From Vitis vinifera (Eukaryota; Streptophyta; Magnoliopsida; Vitales; Vitaceae): 64,000 nt of DNA. The notes below the pieces were generated by a model, which did not search any database, had not been told where the DNA came from, and saw only the letters and a program-made list of their open reading frames with translations. Within the stretch, counting starts at the first letter, position 1; each line of letters opens with the position of its first letter. Of this stretch, positions 30,367 through 46,020 are shown in pieces. The DNA lies in assembly GCF_030704535.1 (NCBI RefSeq), contig NC_081817.1:3859001-3923000 (forward strand), in the 5' to 3' direction. Position numbers and translations under genes: made by a program.

Positions 30367-32790
30367 GTCTCATTTTTTTTTTCTTTCCATTTTCTTTTTC
30401 CCTGCATGATGCTTAAAAAAATTGGAGTTTTTAAGGACATAGCTTTGCCATTGGTGAAATTATTCCGGAAACACACATTTAAATAATAATGAAATAAGAA
30501 TTTTACAATTATTCTAATTTTATCCAAATGCGGACTTAAATAATAATCATATAAGAACAACAAAATGACCTTTTTTTTTTCATTTAAAAAAAAATCTTTG
30601 ATACAACAAATTATTGTTGAAAGTACATGCATGATATTTCATGCTTTGTTTTTCTTTTTACTTCTCCGAATTTTTGTAATTTGAAAGTACATATGAACCT
30701 GACCTATAACAATAGAAACCAAGAAGTAAAACCTTTGGTAATGGTAAATATATTGACGACTTGATCACCATTAAACTATTACAAATTTCTTTCAAACAAA
30801 ACAGTAATCAATCTCAATGATCATTATTAAACCATTGCAAACTTCTTTCAAACAAAATGAGCACAACAACATTATCACACCATAGAATAGGAGAGAGAAA
30901 CTAAACTATTCTTCCTCTATTCTTGCTAATAACCAAATAATAACAAATCAATTATTTGTTTCAGCCCTAAGATTACAACTCAATCATTGTCTCCCATAAT
31001 AAAGCCCTTGCAAACAAATATATATCAATGCTTGATGATAACCATGGGCATTCCAAGGGTCTAGTTACACTATCAAATTGCTGGTAACATGCCAAAAAAA
31101 GTGATCAATGAGGTCATAACCATGTGTATATATTGTTCTTATATTTTTATGCCAAGGTCAATCTCATTGCCTTATGCCAAGGTCAGTCCCTTTCCTTTGT
31201 ATTTGATCTAATTCCTTTGTGCATTAGTCTCAAGATTTATAGCTTTATTCAATAGCCTAGATTTTAGTATACATTTTCAATTACAAAAATGTAAAGTTTG
31301 ATAATTACCTCTTCAATAGCTGAAACTTTTCTACGTTCTAATTCAAAGTATTCATATCTCAAAGTTAATAGGCAACCAAAATCAAACCTCACAATTCAAA
31401 GCCACTTGTGTCTCTTCTTTGTTGCATCATCTTCTTCTAATATTTTATTCTCTAAATCTTTATTTAAATATTAGGGTGTAATTTGGGAAGATTGGTCTGA
31501 CCCAAACCTCAAATCTAAATTGATTTTTGGATTAATTTGAGTAATCACTATAAGGTTAGGTTACTTGAATAAACCTAAAATAATATTTTTATAATATTTA
31601 TAATTTATATATTTCATATAACAATATTTATTTTACTTTTAAAAAAATTAAGGAGAAAAACTCAAATTGTAATTATATCAAATATTATTTTATTTTATTA
31701 GAAATATTTAATTTTTTTTATTATCTTAAAATGTTGTCCTATTTATATTTTAATTTTGATATAAAATATATAAAAGAAAAAAAATAATTGTAGGTGCATT
31801 CAACCGAAGCTAACCTTACACTACCTATTCCAAGTCCAACGAAACCAAACATAACCTAAATTTATGAACTAGGTTGGATTAAATTTGGAGCTATGATTAA
31901 ATATAAACTTCATCAAGTAGCTCGGATTGCAACGGTGACAAAAGCCCTACTTTTTTTCAAGAATGAATGTACTTACTTTTTGTTTAAAACTTCTTTTTAT
32001 AAACTCGTAATATTATTAAGATTGTAGAAGGATAAAATTTAATTTTTATTTGGGAAGTGCTTTTAGAAATAGTTTTTGAAAATTACTTTAGTTTTTTTTT
32101 ATTTTTTTAATGTTTTGGGAAACAAAATTACATTTGAAAACTAAATTCTAAAAAATACTACTCCATCATAAAAAGAATATAATAAAATTTATTTGAGTGA
32201 TTGAATAAAGATAGTTTTATAAAACAAGTAAAACAAAAAATGTTTCTAAGTTATGTTTTTTTTTTGTTTTTTTTAAATGTGGTTTTTCTTCTATTAACTT
32301 AATATTATAAATAAATAATTTATAGATTTATTTTTAAATATTTTTTACCTTAGAAATAAACATAATTTAAAAAAAATAAAAAATAAAAATGCAATTAATT
32401 ATATTTTATCTTATGTTATTTTTACCTTTTATCTTCCATCCAAATTTTTTTACCTCAAAATTTACACTATCACGTGCCAATCCAAATGTTCACCTTATTC
32501 ACTTTTCACAACTTCTCTCGTTTAAAAAGCCTTAAAAGAGACCCATTACAGTGAGGAAACCCAAGAACTCTGTCGGATCCGTCCCCCACTTTCCCCAAAT
32601 CTACCAACATCCACACCCAAGGCTCCTAACCTCATCCAACAAGTAATCAGAGCCGTCAAAAACCAAACCCCCATCTTGTTCCTCTCATTCATATCTTCAC
32701 ATCCCGCTATTGACCTTCTCTTTTGGGTGCGGATTTGAGGGTCTGTGTTTTTTCTCCCGTGAACGGAGTAAAAAACATGTGAAAACGTGG
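30367..32790. other. Intergenic, no gene seen
   Basis: 30420-30660 resembles the A and B flanks (1200-1420, 9510-9690). The remainder is AT-rich. A short less AT-rich stretch at 32550-32780 has no supported reading frame. Two imperfect copies of a phrase around TTTCTTTCAAACAAAA occur near 30785 and 30842. Confidence 0.45.
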
Positions 32791-32794
32791 GTTC

Positions 32795-33115
32795 TATTTG
32801 ACATTTGCTTTTTAAAATACTTTTCAAAAATAAAATAAAAAATTTTAATTTATTTTTTAAATATGTTTAAAATTTTTTTTTATAGGTATTATTTTACTTT
32901 TAATCATTTTTATATTTTTATAATTATTTTTTAAAATAATAATAAAAAATAAAAATAAAAACAATTAAAAGATGTTATTTTATATTCTATTTTAAAAAGA
33001 AAAAAATTATTTTATTTTATTTTTAATTGACAAACCTATTTTCTTGTTTTTGTGTTCTAAAAAATTAAAAATTGTTTTATGAGTATAATCAACAAACAAA
33101 TCCTTAGAGTCATTC
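32795..33115. mobile_element. Probable MITE, related to 60097-60478
   Basis: AT-rich segment sharing an ordered series of motifs with 60097-60478 (CAATTAAAA..., AAGATRTTATTTTA, then TTGWCAAACMTATTTTC). Ends are inverted-repeat-like but imperfect. The call rests mainly on the shared interior. Confidence 0.4.
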
Positions 33116-33922
33116 TCAAAAACGCTAATATGACAACACAAAAAACAACTTTTCAAATAAAAGCAATCGTGAAATATGTTTTTACATATTTTTTATTTTC
33201 AAGAACAAAAAATATTTTTCAAAACATTTTTTAAATATATCCTCGACCCTTTACAATTTATCATATGCTTAAATTAAATTAATCATAAATCAATAAAAAA
33301 TGGATATTTTTCTTAAATATCCTAAAATTGATTTGTGTTGTGTTTATGCTATCTACTTATATAATATTTTATTCTATGCATTTGAGGCTCCATTTGTTAA
33401 TGATGAATTAAAATAGTAACAAAATTTTCCAACATTCTGCCAAAAGGGTGAAATTGTGATATTTATAAGTTAGAAATTGATGAATAAATTGTAAGCTGAT
33501 GACATTGAAGCCGCGGAATTCTAAAAATAAAATAGGTGTAGTCATTTCATTTGCTTTGGTGGATGAAGACCCCTATGGAGTTTTTTAGTCCAATACACCC
33601 ATCGTGGAAAAGATCGATCTTAGCCATCCTTCACAAAGAATAATTCAGTAAACAATATACTTGTAATAACTAAAGGACGAGATTGATTAAAATTTTTTTT
33701 ATCAAAAGCAATGGAAAGCAAGGGTTCATACATTTGTGTCGTTTGATCACTTTATCAATATACCAAAAAAATTCCCTGCTGTTTGTATTTTGAAAGTATA
33801 TATTCACTAGATTGATTACTTAGGCCACCCTTGCAAACACATTGTTAGAGCCGCCTTTGGACGGTTTTGTTGTTGGGCAGGCCGAGGAGGGGAGGATTGG
33901 ATCAATTTCTTTGTATTTCTAC

Positions 33923-33929
33923 TATAAAA
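33923..33929 (+). promoter_or_regulatory. Probable TATA box of gene D
   Basis: TATAAAA, 67 bases before the start codon. Genes E, F and G have TATAAAT or TATAAAA at nearly the same distance (51012-51018 minus, 53881-53887, 62369-62375). Confidence 0.6.
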
Positions 33930-33995
33930 GCCTATTTACTTTCATGAATAAGGAATGAGCCTCAAGCTGTTCCGGACACTCTCCCAATGGGCAAC

Positions 33996-37650
<3,655 letters not shown>

Positions 37651-38189
37651 AAGTTGTTATTACCTGCATTTTGGTTCTTTTTTAATTAACCAACAAATTG
37701 ACATGTTGTGTTTTATAATAAATATAGTAATGTTTTATTCTTTATTAAGCAGAATTTCAGTGATATACATGGCATATTCTGCCTACATTGTAACTTGCTT
37801 CGAAGCTTAGAAGTCATTATTAGGTCATATTTAGAATGTTAGAATGGATATTATTATTATTATTAAATAAGATCAAAAATAAAAAAATTATTATTTTGGA
37901 AATCAATCACTCTCATTCTTTCCTTTGTATTAGAATTATTGAGAAGAACTGATCAAGTTACTGTTTTTATTTATTTATTTTTGGAGAAACAAGTTTCCTC
38001 ATCTGTCATCACTCTCAATCTCTAAACCTTATATTGCTGCACATACTCTTTTTCTTTTTTTTGGTCAGCTAGATAATAATGACAATAAGAATAAATAAAT
38101 ATATTACGAAATCTTTGATTTTGGTGTGCTTCAATTGTGGCTGAATTTTCTTCAAGCATATATATATATATATATATATTTCCCTTCAT

Positions 38190-39135
38190 CGATTTTCTCT
38201 TCCGTCCCTTTTCCCTTAACCGATTTTCTCCTAATTTGTATACATTTATGTTTTACAATAGCTTTCTTTTGTATATATAGACAGACATAATGACAGAATA
38301 AAACACACGAGTTTTGTCATTGCATCCAAAGTTTTCATGGTATCAAAACGCAGTCGTTGTGCATAGGTCATGCAACCTCGTTGACCATCTCTTCTTCTTT
38401 GTTTTCATTTTTCCATGACAAGAGGCTCTATTGGTAACCAGAAAATAAATAAAACTGTAGATGAGAATAATCCATTTCATCTCCATCATTCTGACAATTC
38501 AGGATCCATGCTTGTGTCCTAACCTTTGAATAGTGAAAACCACTCAACCTGAATTAGGGTTATGCTTATGGACTTGAGTGGAAAGAACGAAGTGGATTTC
38601 ATTGGTAGATCAATAAAAAAAACCCTCTTCAACGGATTCAACCTATGGTTTGTGAAATCATTGCAACAACATGATAAAATCTTGGATCCCTGATTTTTTA
38701 ACTCAAGATTTAGCCAACGGTGTTATTTATGTAGATACAAGAGCTGAAATTAAGTTTGATCTCAAGGAGTGTTATTCTCAACTCAATGTCTCTCACCTCT
38801 TTCAAATTGAAAGAGATATTATCTCTCTAAGATAAGAACCACTTTTTGTTATTACCTATTATACCCTATTAAAAGCTTTATGGGATGAACTTACAAATTT
38901 GCAATTTTTTTCCACATGTATATGTCAAGCAAAAAAAGCCTTAGTAGATTATCAACAACACCATCTCATTCAATTTGATCTTGATGGTTTTGAATGAATC
39001 ATATTCTACTATACATGGACAATTTTGCTCATGGACCCTCTTTATAATGTGAATAAGGGATATTCTCTCATTCTACAAGAAGAAAGGCAAAGGAACATGG
39101 TTATGTGCTACAGGACAACTAAACATTGAAACCAT
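38190..39135 (+). pseudogene. Decayed Copia retrotransposon: LTR edge, PBS-like site and gag
   Basis: TGGTATCAAAACGC at about 38339 resembles a Copia initiator-Met primer-binding site; the sequence before it looks like the end of a 5' LTR. From about 38465 a gag frame is readable through stops: NNPFHLHHSDNSGSMLVS, then LMDLSGKNEVDFIGRSI, later LKECYSQLNVSHLFQIERDI and LKALWDELTNLQFF. These match the N-terminal gag domains of plant Copia elements by my recognition. There are several stop codons and no pol. Non-functional. Confidence 0.7.
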
Positions 39136-40102
39136 TGCGTTAGCAACACAAGTAAATCAAATAGTAAAGAAATAGAATAATAAGGGCTCTAAGTCATAAT
39201 AACTCAATTCGTAGGGAATATATGACCACCTTTAAGGTCTTACCCATAAGTCAAAGTCTCCTTTTGACTTCAACATACACTTAATATCCTCTTAAGGTTG
39301 ACAACTTATATAGTATAGTTGGTTAGTGAATCACGACTACCTGATACCTAATGTCATGATTCATTATAGGTGTAATTTACTGTGTAACAATACATATTAG
39401 TGCACTTACTATGAAAAAACAATTCCAATAACTTATCCTGAACTACTTATCATTTTGTAAGAAACCCGTGATTTAGATATTTTGTACAATTTGAATGTAT
39501 CCAAGTCATATACAATGCAAGTGATAGGGAAATGAATGCTCACATAACTAATTAACGCTAATAAGATATATATTAAAGGGTATCAAGATCATAAATAAAT
39601 AAATTTATTAATGACACTTAAATGTGTTACATCATGTAATACTTTTAGGGCTCTATCTTAATAAATCACATGACTTCCACATTGAAAACGTATTATGAAA
39701 AGAGAAATTTACCTTTTTAAAAAAACTACAAATAAGATGACCCGACAACTCTCCCTCTCCCTATGAAGTCTTCCTTGAATTTTGGAAAGCATTTCTTTCT
39801 TTTAATCCAAAGAGTTAGGCAAAGATTGCTAGGTTGGCCATGTCGTCAGGGTAAATAGAAGGGTTAGGGTTTTCTCTACCTTAATAGTGATGGAGGGTTT
39901 GTATAGTGGGCTTTGTTTTGGGGTGATGCGGTTGCTAGCGTTGAAGATGGGTATACTAAAGCTCTCATAGTGGTGAAGGAAGTAAAACAAACATGGGTTT
40001 TCTTTGGGTTTGATTTTGGATTTTCTTTCTTATTATTTTCTTAAGCTTGATCCCATGGAATGTACATGTGGATCCTTGAGGTGGTAGTCAGTTAGATGAC
40101 AG
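39136..40102. other. Intergenic, probably retroelement-derived
   Basis: Non-coding. It follows the decayed gag and may include more of that element, but no LTR partner was found. Confidence 0.35.
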
Positions 40103-41053
40103 TCAATGATTTAAAAACCGAATCGGACTGATTGGTCGGACCGTCAACCGGCAACCAAACCGATTCGGTCCACCCAAAAAAACGTTTGGGCATTAGACCG
40201 TCAATGAATCGGACGAACTGACGGTTGAACCGATGAATCGAACAATTTTTTTAATTTTTTTTTTAGACAAAAAAAAAATGGTTTTGATGCCTTAAGAGAA
40301 CCGAATCACTCCATGAGGAGCCCATTCAACCCATTTGTCATCAAGCCCAATAAGCATTTAGTCTTGCAAGTTAATGATTCTTGCATGCCTTTTATACCCC
40401 ACAATCCCTACATATTTTTGATTCATTTCCAATGTGAGATTAGTTAGTGAGAAGAAAGAAGAAAATTTGCAAGCTGGAGAGCTTGAGCCTGGGACCTTTA
40501 GGTGTAAAAATTGAAGTTTAATCATTAAGCTATGAAACTTCTTCATTACATTATATTTGCAAATCAAAATATATAATAAAATTAATATTTTTTTAAAAAA
40601 ATTTTATTGTATAAAACCCTTTCACATTTATTTTTATAATAATTATATAATGTAATTATACAAATAATATAAATTCATTAATATAATAATTTCAAAATAA
40701 TAAAATACAAAAGACATGCAAATAAAATTAAATATTATAATTTTTACATTTTAAATATATCTTTATATTTAAATATTATATATGTTCTATTTAATAAAAT
40801 TTAAAACATTAACATATTTATATTTTTCTTCATAATTTAATTTGACATATCAAATATAAAAAATGAAATATTATTAAAATTTTTAATTATATATAATTTT
40901 AATTTTTTATAATTATTTAAAATTTTATATAATATATAAATTATTATTTATGACGTCACTAGTTTGATCGCGATTTATCCACCAATCTGACCAGCGAATT
41001 GTGAACCGATAACTTTTTCGGTTCAATCACTGGTCCGATTATGAAAACATTGA
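40103..41053. mobile_element. TIR element (MITE-like), second copy of the 29772 family
   Basis: Left end TCAATGATTTAAAAACCGAA, right end (minus strand) TCAATGTTTTCATAATCGGA; subterminal CGGTTC/GAACCG motifs on both sides; AT-rich core. On the minus strand about 40470-40545 there are an A-box-like TAGCTTAATGATT and a B-box-like AGGCTCAAGC, giving a tRNA-like look. Target duplication not clear (TGACAG versus TGATAG). Confidence 0.6.
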
Positions 41054-41089
41054 TGATAGTTGTTGAGCAAGGCTTTTTTTTATGTGTAT

Positions 41090-41372
41090 GCATATTCAAG
41101 GTTGGTTGCTATGAATGATAGACAACTTTAAACATAGATGATAGTCTTGGAAGTGTGTGGATATAGTGGGTTATATGATAGTTGCTAAGGTAGACTTTTT
41201 TGATGTGTGGATTCGAGGTTGGTTGCTATGAATGATAGACAACTTTAAACATAGATGATAGTCTTGGAAGTGTGTGGATATAGTGGGTTATATGGTAGTT
41301 GCTAAGGTAGATTTTTTTGATGTGTGGATTCGAGGTTGGTTGCTATAGGTGATAGACGACTTTAAACATAGA
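41090..41372. repeat. Tandem repeat, 117-bp period, interrupted by a solo LTR
   Basis: GTTGGTTGCT recurs at 41101, 41218 and 41335, an exact 117-base period. The third unit stops at 41372 and its continuation (GATAGTATTGGAAGTGTGTGG) resumes after the insertion at about 42534. Confidence 0.88.
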
Positions 41373-42528
41373 TGTTTGTACTCGCTTCCCGGTTAGAAAA
41401 GACAGTGTAGAAAATGTGATAAACATCCGGATATAATTCTCGGGTAGATTAACACATAAATAGGAACTACCACAGGAGTGGAGTGAGTGGTAAGTGGATA
41501 GAGTCGACGTGGGCACTGCTCTAATTAGTTACAATAGAACGTGGGAAGCAATAGGAGCAATTCCTGACATGATACAATCTCCCTAACAATTCTGCTGAGA
41601 TAGTTGCCAGAAAGGTAAATAAAAAGGCATTCAAACTGCAAAATAGGTAGGTCTTGGCTGGGGAGTTTTTCATCTAAGAATTATTTGCCAACAATTAATT
41701 AACTTAGGCATCGAAGGGGATTGCCCAGAAACATATTTGGGTGAGCTTTCTTTTGCAGGAAGAAAGGAAGGCTATCGATCAAGAGTAGCTGTTGATGCTA
41801 GATCAACCGAAAGAAACGTTTCTTCCTTGTTCCTGCAAAAGATGTTCGGACAGGTGGTCCGGACACACTCTCCGAAGCTCAAGTCAGATGATCAGTTAGA
41901 GAGAATGCGTCATTTTTATAGAAGCTTAGGAAAGAATGGATTATAATACCTCCCTCCTTTTTTTCTCTCCCCTTTCCTTTGAGTTATATATGGGAGGGTT
42001 TTTATAGTGTCTGGGCCCCGTCACATTTATGCTAAGATGCTCTTTTGACTTTCACAGTCATGATGGTTGCACAAATAGTAGCAGAGCAATCATGACTCTT
42101 TGGGTGGCCGACAAGGATCGTTGGTGGGGCGATCTGGTGGCTCGCTAGTCACCTCACTCTACAGACGACGTGGCATAGAGTGTAGTAGGTCCTTTGAGAG
42201 GACAAGGAGGCGTCCCATCAAGCGTACTTTTGATGGGAGGGGGAATGATTGCTTGTGGAAACTGACCAGGGATCCTGCTCGGCGTCATGTATTCTTAGAA
42301 GAGCACAAAAGGGATCCTGCTCGGCGTCATGCATTCTTAGAAGAGCACAAAGTAGCCGACCATTGACTCTTGGGGCCGGATTGGGGGTTCCTGATTGATT
42401 GCGTTTGTCCGGGCAAAGACAGAGGGACGCCATGTGTCCAATAGAAGGGTGCCTCTAAGGACCAAGGCAACCTGCCACGTGGTTGCCAAGGGGAGGTCCT
42501 TACAGTAGCAATCATCAAGAACCCAACA
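41373..42528. mobile_element. Solo LTR, 1156 bp
   Basis: Starts TGTTTGTACTCG, ends AACCCAACA (TG...CA), flanked by 5-bp duplication ATAGA at 41368-41372 and 42529-42533, and inserted in the third unit of the 117-bp repeat. Non-coding. It holds a TATA-like TTATATATGGG (near 41984) and a short tandem pair around GGATCCTGCTCGGCGTCATG (42270 and 42312). Strand not determined. The interrupted repeat independently confirms both boundaries. Confidence 0.88.
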
Positions 42529-42689
42529 ATAGAGGATAGTATTGGAAGTGTGTGGTATTATTACTATTAGAGTGCATGTTGAGGGATTATTTTTCCCACC
42601 CTCTACTTATTCCAAAACTCAAAAGTTTAAGTTCTCAAAAATGCCATTTTTACCCGTCGTTATATGGTTACATGATTTGCCCAATAAGT

Positions 42690-43008
42690 GTTAAATAATA
42701 TAGTCCGAATAAGAAAAATTTAGAATAAAATATTCCAATGAAAAAGAAAAAAAACTTATATAACATGAATTTTTCTTAATACATAAAAGTAATGTATTTC
42801 CTAATTTCTTTCACCATCATTTTTACTTTTATTTTTATCAAACCCATTTAAAGAAATACAATGTTATTTTTCAATTTTTTTTCTATAACCCTTTAGTGAA
42901 GAATTACCTTTTATAAATAAATAAAATGAGGTTTATTTAGAAATTTAATTTTATTATTCAAGAACAAAGAATAATTTTTTAAAAAAGAAATTCAATTTAA
43001 TATATGTA
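42690..43008. repeat. Outer part of inverted-repeat left arm
   Basis: Reverse complement of this segment matches about 58220-58480 downstream of gene F (for example CCCTTTAGTGAAGAATTA against TAATTCTTCATTAAAGGG). It belongs to the E/F inverted duplication and was separated from it by the Copia insertion. Confidence 0.7.
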
Positions 43009-43239
43009 AATAAAAATATATTTTTGTAATAAAATATGAGAAATATTTATCGAACTATGAGAACTTGTGGATGATCATTCGTTATGATGTATATTTCTTT
43101 GTGAGTCCTTATAAAAGATGAGACCTCTAATGAAAATTCATTTAATTTTCTCCCTACATCTTAGACCAATTGTTGGTGTTTTAAGACAAGCTAAGGAAAT
43201 AAGACACAATAGAAAATAGAGAAAATATATAAGTGGAAG

Positions 43240-44600
43240 TCACTTCAAACTCAAGTAAGCCTTCCAACATTTCTGATTTTTGCATTTTGAGAAGCCCTTG
43301 ATAATGATAGTGCCCCAGTCGCTTATGCCGTAACTCAGCAATATTTTCTTTTGCTGGAAAAGCTATTTGTTCTTCCTTAAGTGGATCTAATGAGAAGCTT
43401 TTTCCTCTCATTTTGACCTTAAACAACTATTTCAGGTACGTAAAGCACATCATCAATGACTTTAGTACCTAAATGGGTTGCAATAGCAACAGTTCCAATT
43501 CCTTTCGTAGGAATATGACCACCGTGACTTATCCAGACTCTTGCAATTCTTGTAGGCTTCAATTCTTTGAAAAGTTCCTTGTCATGAGTCATGTGATTGG
43601 TGCATCCACTATCAATCAACCAGCTATCGCTTGAAATGCTACCTAAAAAACAAGTTACAACAAAGAGATGATCATTTTCATCTTCATTAGCGATTTGGGC
43701 ATCTGTGTCTTGCTGCTGATTTTGGTTCTTGCAAATGATAGCTTCATGTCCAAGTTGATTGCACTTGTTACACTTAGCATCTGGCCTTTTCCAGCACTTG
43801 AATGGTGAGTGGCTAGTTCTGTCACAATGCTTACAAGGTGGGTACTTTCCTTTGGAACTTCCAGCTTTGTTTTTGTTGCTCCTATGCACCGCAGCTTCTC
43901 CATTTGCTTGTTGGTGCTTTCTATTTTTCTTCTTTTTGTTTCTCCAACCATCTTCATGTTTGGCGGGCAAGGCTTCGTCTACAGTTGCTTCTTGTCTCAT
44001 AACCATCCATTGTTCTTGTGCCTGCAAAGAGTTCAACAACTCTGCCAACGTGATTTTGGACAAATCTTTGGTATTTTCCAAAGTGGTTATGGTAGCTTCA
44101 AATCTTTTAGGAATAGTAATCAGAATTTTTTCAACAATACGAGAGTCTTTAAACTCCGAACCAAGCAATCTTACTTTGTTGGCTATGCTTAAAAGCCTTT
44201 CAGAGTACTCCTTGATGGTTTATGACTCTTTCATCTTCTACAACTCGAAATCTCTAATTAGATTCAGCACTTTCATGCCTTTAATTCGATCATCTCCTTC
44301 ATATTCAAATTTGAGATAACTCCATATGACTTTAGCTGATTTCAAAGACATAATTCGGGTGAAGATTGTAGCTGAAATTGCTGCAAATAGGCAAGCTTTT
44401 GCCTTAGACTTCCTGGTTTTCCTTTCCTTGTGATTCTTGACTTGAGCCATCGTTGGGTTGTCTAATATCAGAGGAATGTCATAGTCATCTTCAACAGCCT
44501 CCCATAGATCTACAGCGTCTAGGTAGGCTTCCATCCGCACAACTCATATGGTGTAATTATCACCATTGAAGACTGGAGGTGCCATTGCTGAGAAACTTGA
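43240..44600 (-). pseudogene. Copia gag-protease-pre-integrase remnant
   Basis: Minus strand. A gag segment (44540-44238) with AYLDAVDLWEAVEDDY is broken by two in-frame stops near 44237-44216, then continues (ANKVRLLGSEFKDSR..., 44168-43419) to a zinc knuckle CNKCNQLGHEAIIC and the protease motif SWLIDSGCTNHMT. Near 43426 it shifts frame to the GAG-pre-integrase segment RHKRLGHYHYQGLLKMQ, ending about 43245. Deletion removed the rest of pol. The opposite-strand frames here are shadows. Confidence 0.85.
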
Positions 44601-44707
44601 GTCTCTTTCCATGCTTGAAATTTTGGTGGAATACGTGGTGTTTTGGTGGCCCTCAAATCTCTTGAAAACTCACAATTTTTTTCACTCACGATCCCTCAAG
44701 AATATAA

Positions 44708-44722
44708 AGCTCTGATACCAAA
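44708..44722 (-). other. Copia primer-binding site
   Basis: TGGTATCAGAGC on the minus strand, complementary to the 3' end of initiator methionine tRNA, as usual in plant Copia elements, just upstream of gag. Confidence 0.75.
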
Positions 44723-44865
44723 AGAATGCTTGAAATAAAAAATAAAAAAATAAATTCATCTATAAAATTTATTATAGGTATGTAACTTTATTTTCTTTAA
44801 ACAAAATATGAAAAGTAGTATGCGTGCATTATATTTAATTGTTATAATTTTTATTTACTTTATCT

Positions 44866-46020
44866 CATAACAAGAAGTTATGTAAATCATATTTCATATA
44901 ATCAAATCAAAAATTTGTAACTATAGATATTTTAATTATTTAATAATTAGAAGTTATATAGAAAAAATTTTCATTATTAAAAGTTATGAAAAAATAAGTA
45001 CAATCCTCATAACCAGAAGTTATAGGGTAAATTATGCATATGATTCCTAATTATTTTTTAATTATACTATATAACTGTAAGTTATACAAAACAATATTAT
45101 ATAGTCAGAAGTTATATAATGAATAGTTCATAACTTAAAGTTATATGCAAATTTGCATAATGAATAGTTCATAATCTAAAGTTATTTTCAAATTTACACG
45201 TACAACAAATAATTCATAACCTAAAGTTATATAACAAATTTGCACTTTTTTTTGTTCTGATAAAATAATCATAGTTCGAAGCTATGAAAAATATTCATTT
45301 TTAATTTCTATTTCATATTCGCGCATTTTCCATAACTAGAAATTATTGAAACATTCTTTATTACAATTATTTCATAGCTAGAAGCTATACACACAATTTC
45401 TAATTTTTTTGTATAACCATAAATTATATAAAACAAAATTATCAATTAACAACTATATAACTAGAAAATACAAAGACAATTTTTAATTTTGTTATATAAC
45501 CCAAAGTTATATCATAACATAATTATCAATTGTTTAATGTTATTATAATATTACTCAAATTTTAATTATTCATAGCCTAAAACTATGGGAAAAAAAAGGT
45601 TAGTAAATTAATAATTGTTAAAACTCGAATAACCAAAAGTTATATAAAAAATATTTTATTATAAACTTATATTATATAGACAGAAGTTATATAAATATTA
45701 TTATTCATAACTTGAAGTTAAGAAAATGAGAAAATTAATATTCTTTGTAATCAAATATTACGCCAAAGTTGCTAATATGTATTTTCTTATGCCTAGAAGC
45801 TATAGAGAACAAAATTGTTAACTAACAATTTTGTACAATTTTATGAAATTCACGTAACCAAAAGTTATAATAAAAAATATTATAGCCTAAAACTATGATA
45901 ACAAGCATGTAGATAATATTTACATATTATCAAAAGATCAATATTTTGTATATTAAGCTATACAAATAGGTAAGTTCTTGATAATTTTTTATGAACTCCT
46001 ATTATTAGAAGTTACATCGT
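44866..46020 (-). repeat. Array of about 22 short hairpin (dyad) repeats
   Basis: About 22 copies of a 17-base dyad, YATARY-NNRAA-RYTATR on the plus strand, spaced roughly 30-70 bases. Examples: CATAAC-AAGAA-GTTATG (44866), CATAGT-TCGAA-GCTATG (45270), CATAGC-TAGAA-GCTATA (45373), TATAAC-CCAAA-GTTATA (45495), CATAGC-CTAAA-ACTATG (45571). Arms vary together and the 5-base loop nearly always ends AA, so all units point the same way. Spacers share little. It lies upstream of the primer-binding site of the Copia element. Function unknown. Confidence 0.75.

Noticed and set aside
32546-32827. 93-aa minus-strand frame in a less AT-rich patch
   Set aside because: No recognisable motif, no splice partners and no similarity to the neighbours.
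43759-44319. 186-aa and 127-aa plus-strand frames
   Set aside because: Antisense shadows of the Copia gag-protease frame.
44866-46020. CRISPR-like array
   Set aside because: Regular repeats, but they are degenerate dyads with variable spacing in a plant retroelement, with no cas genes.
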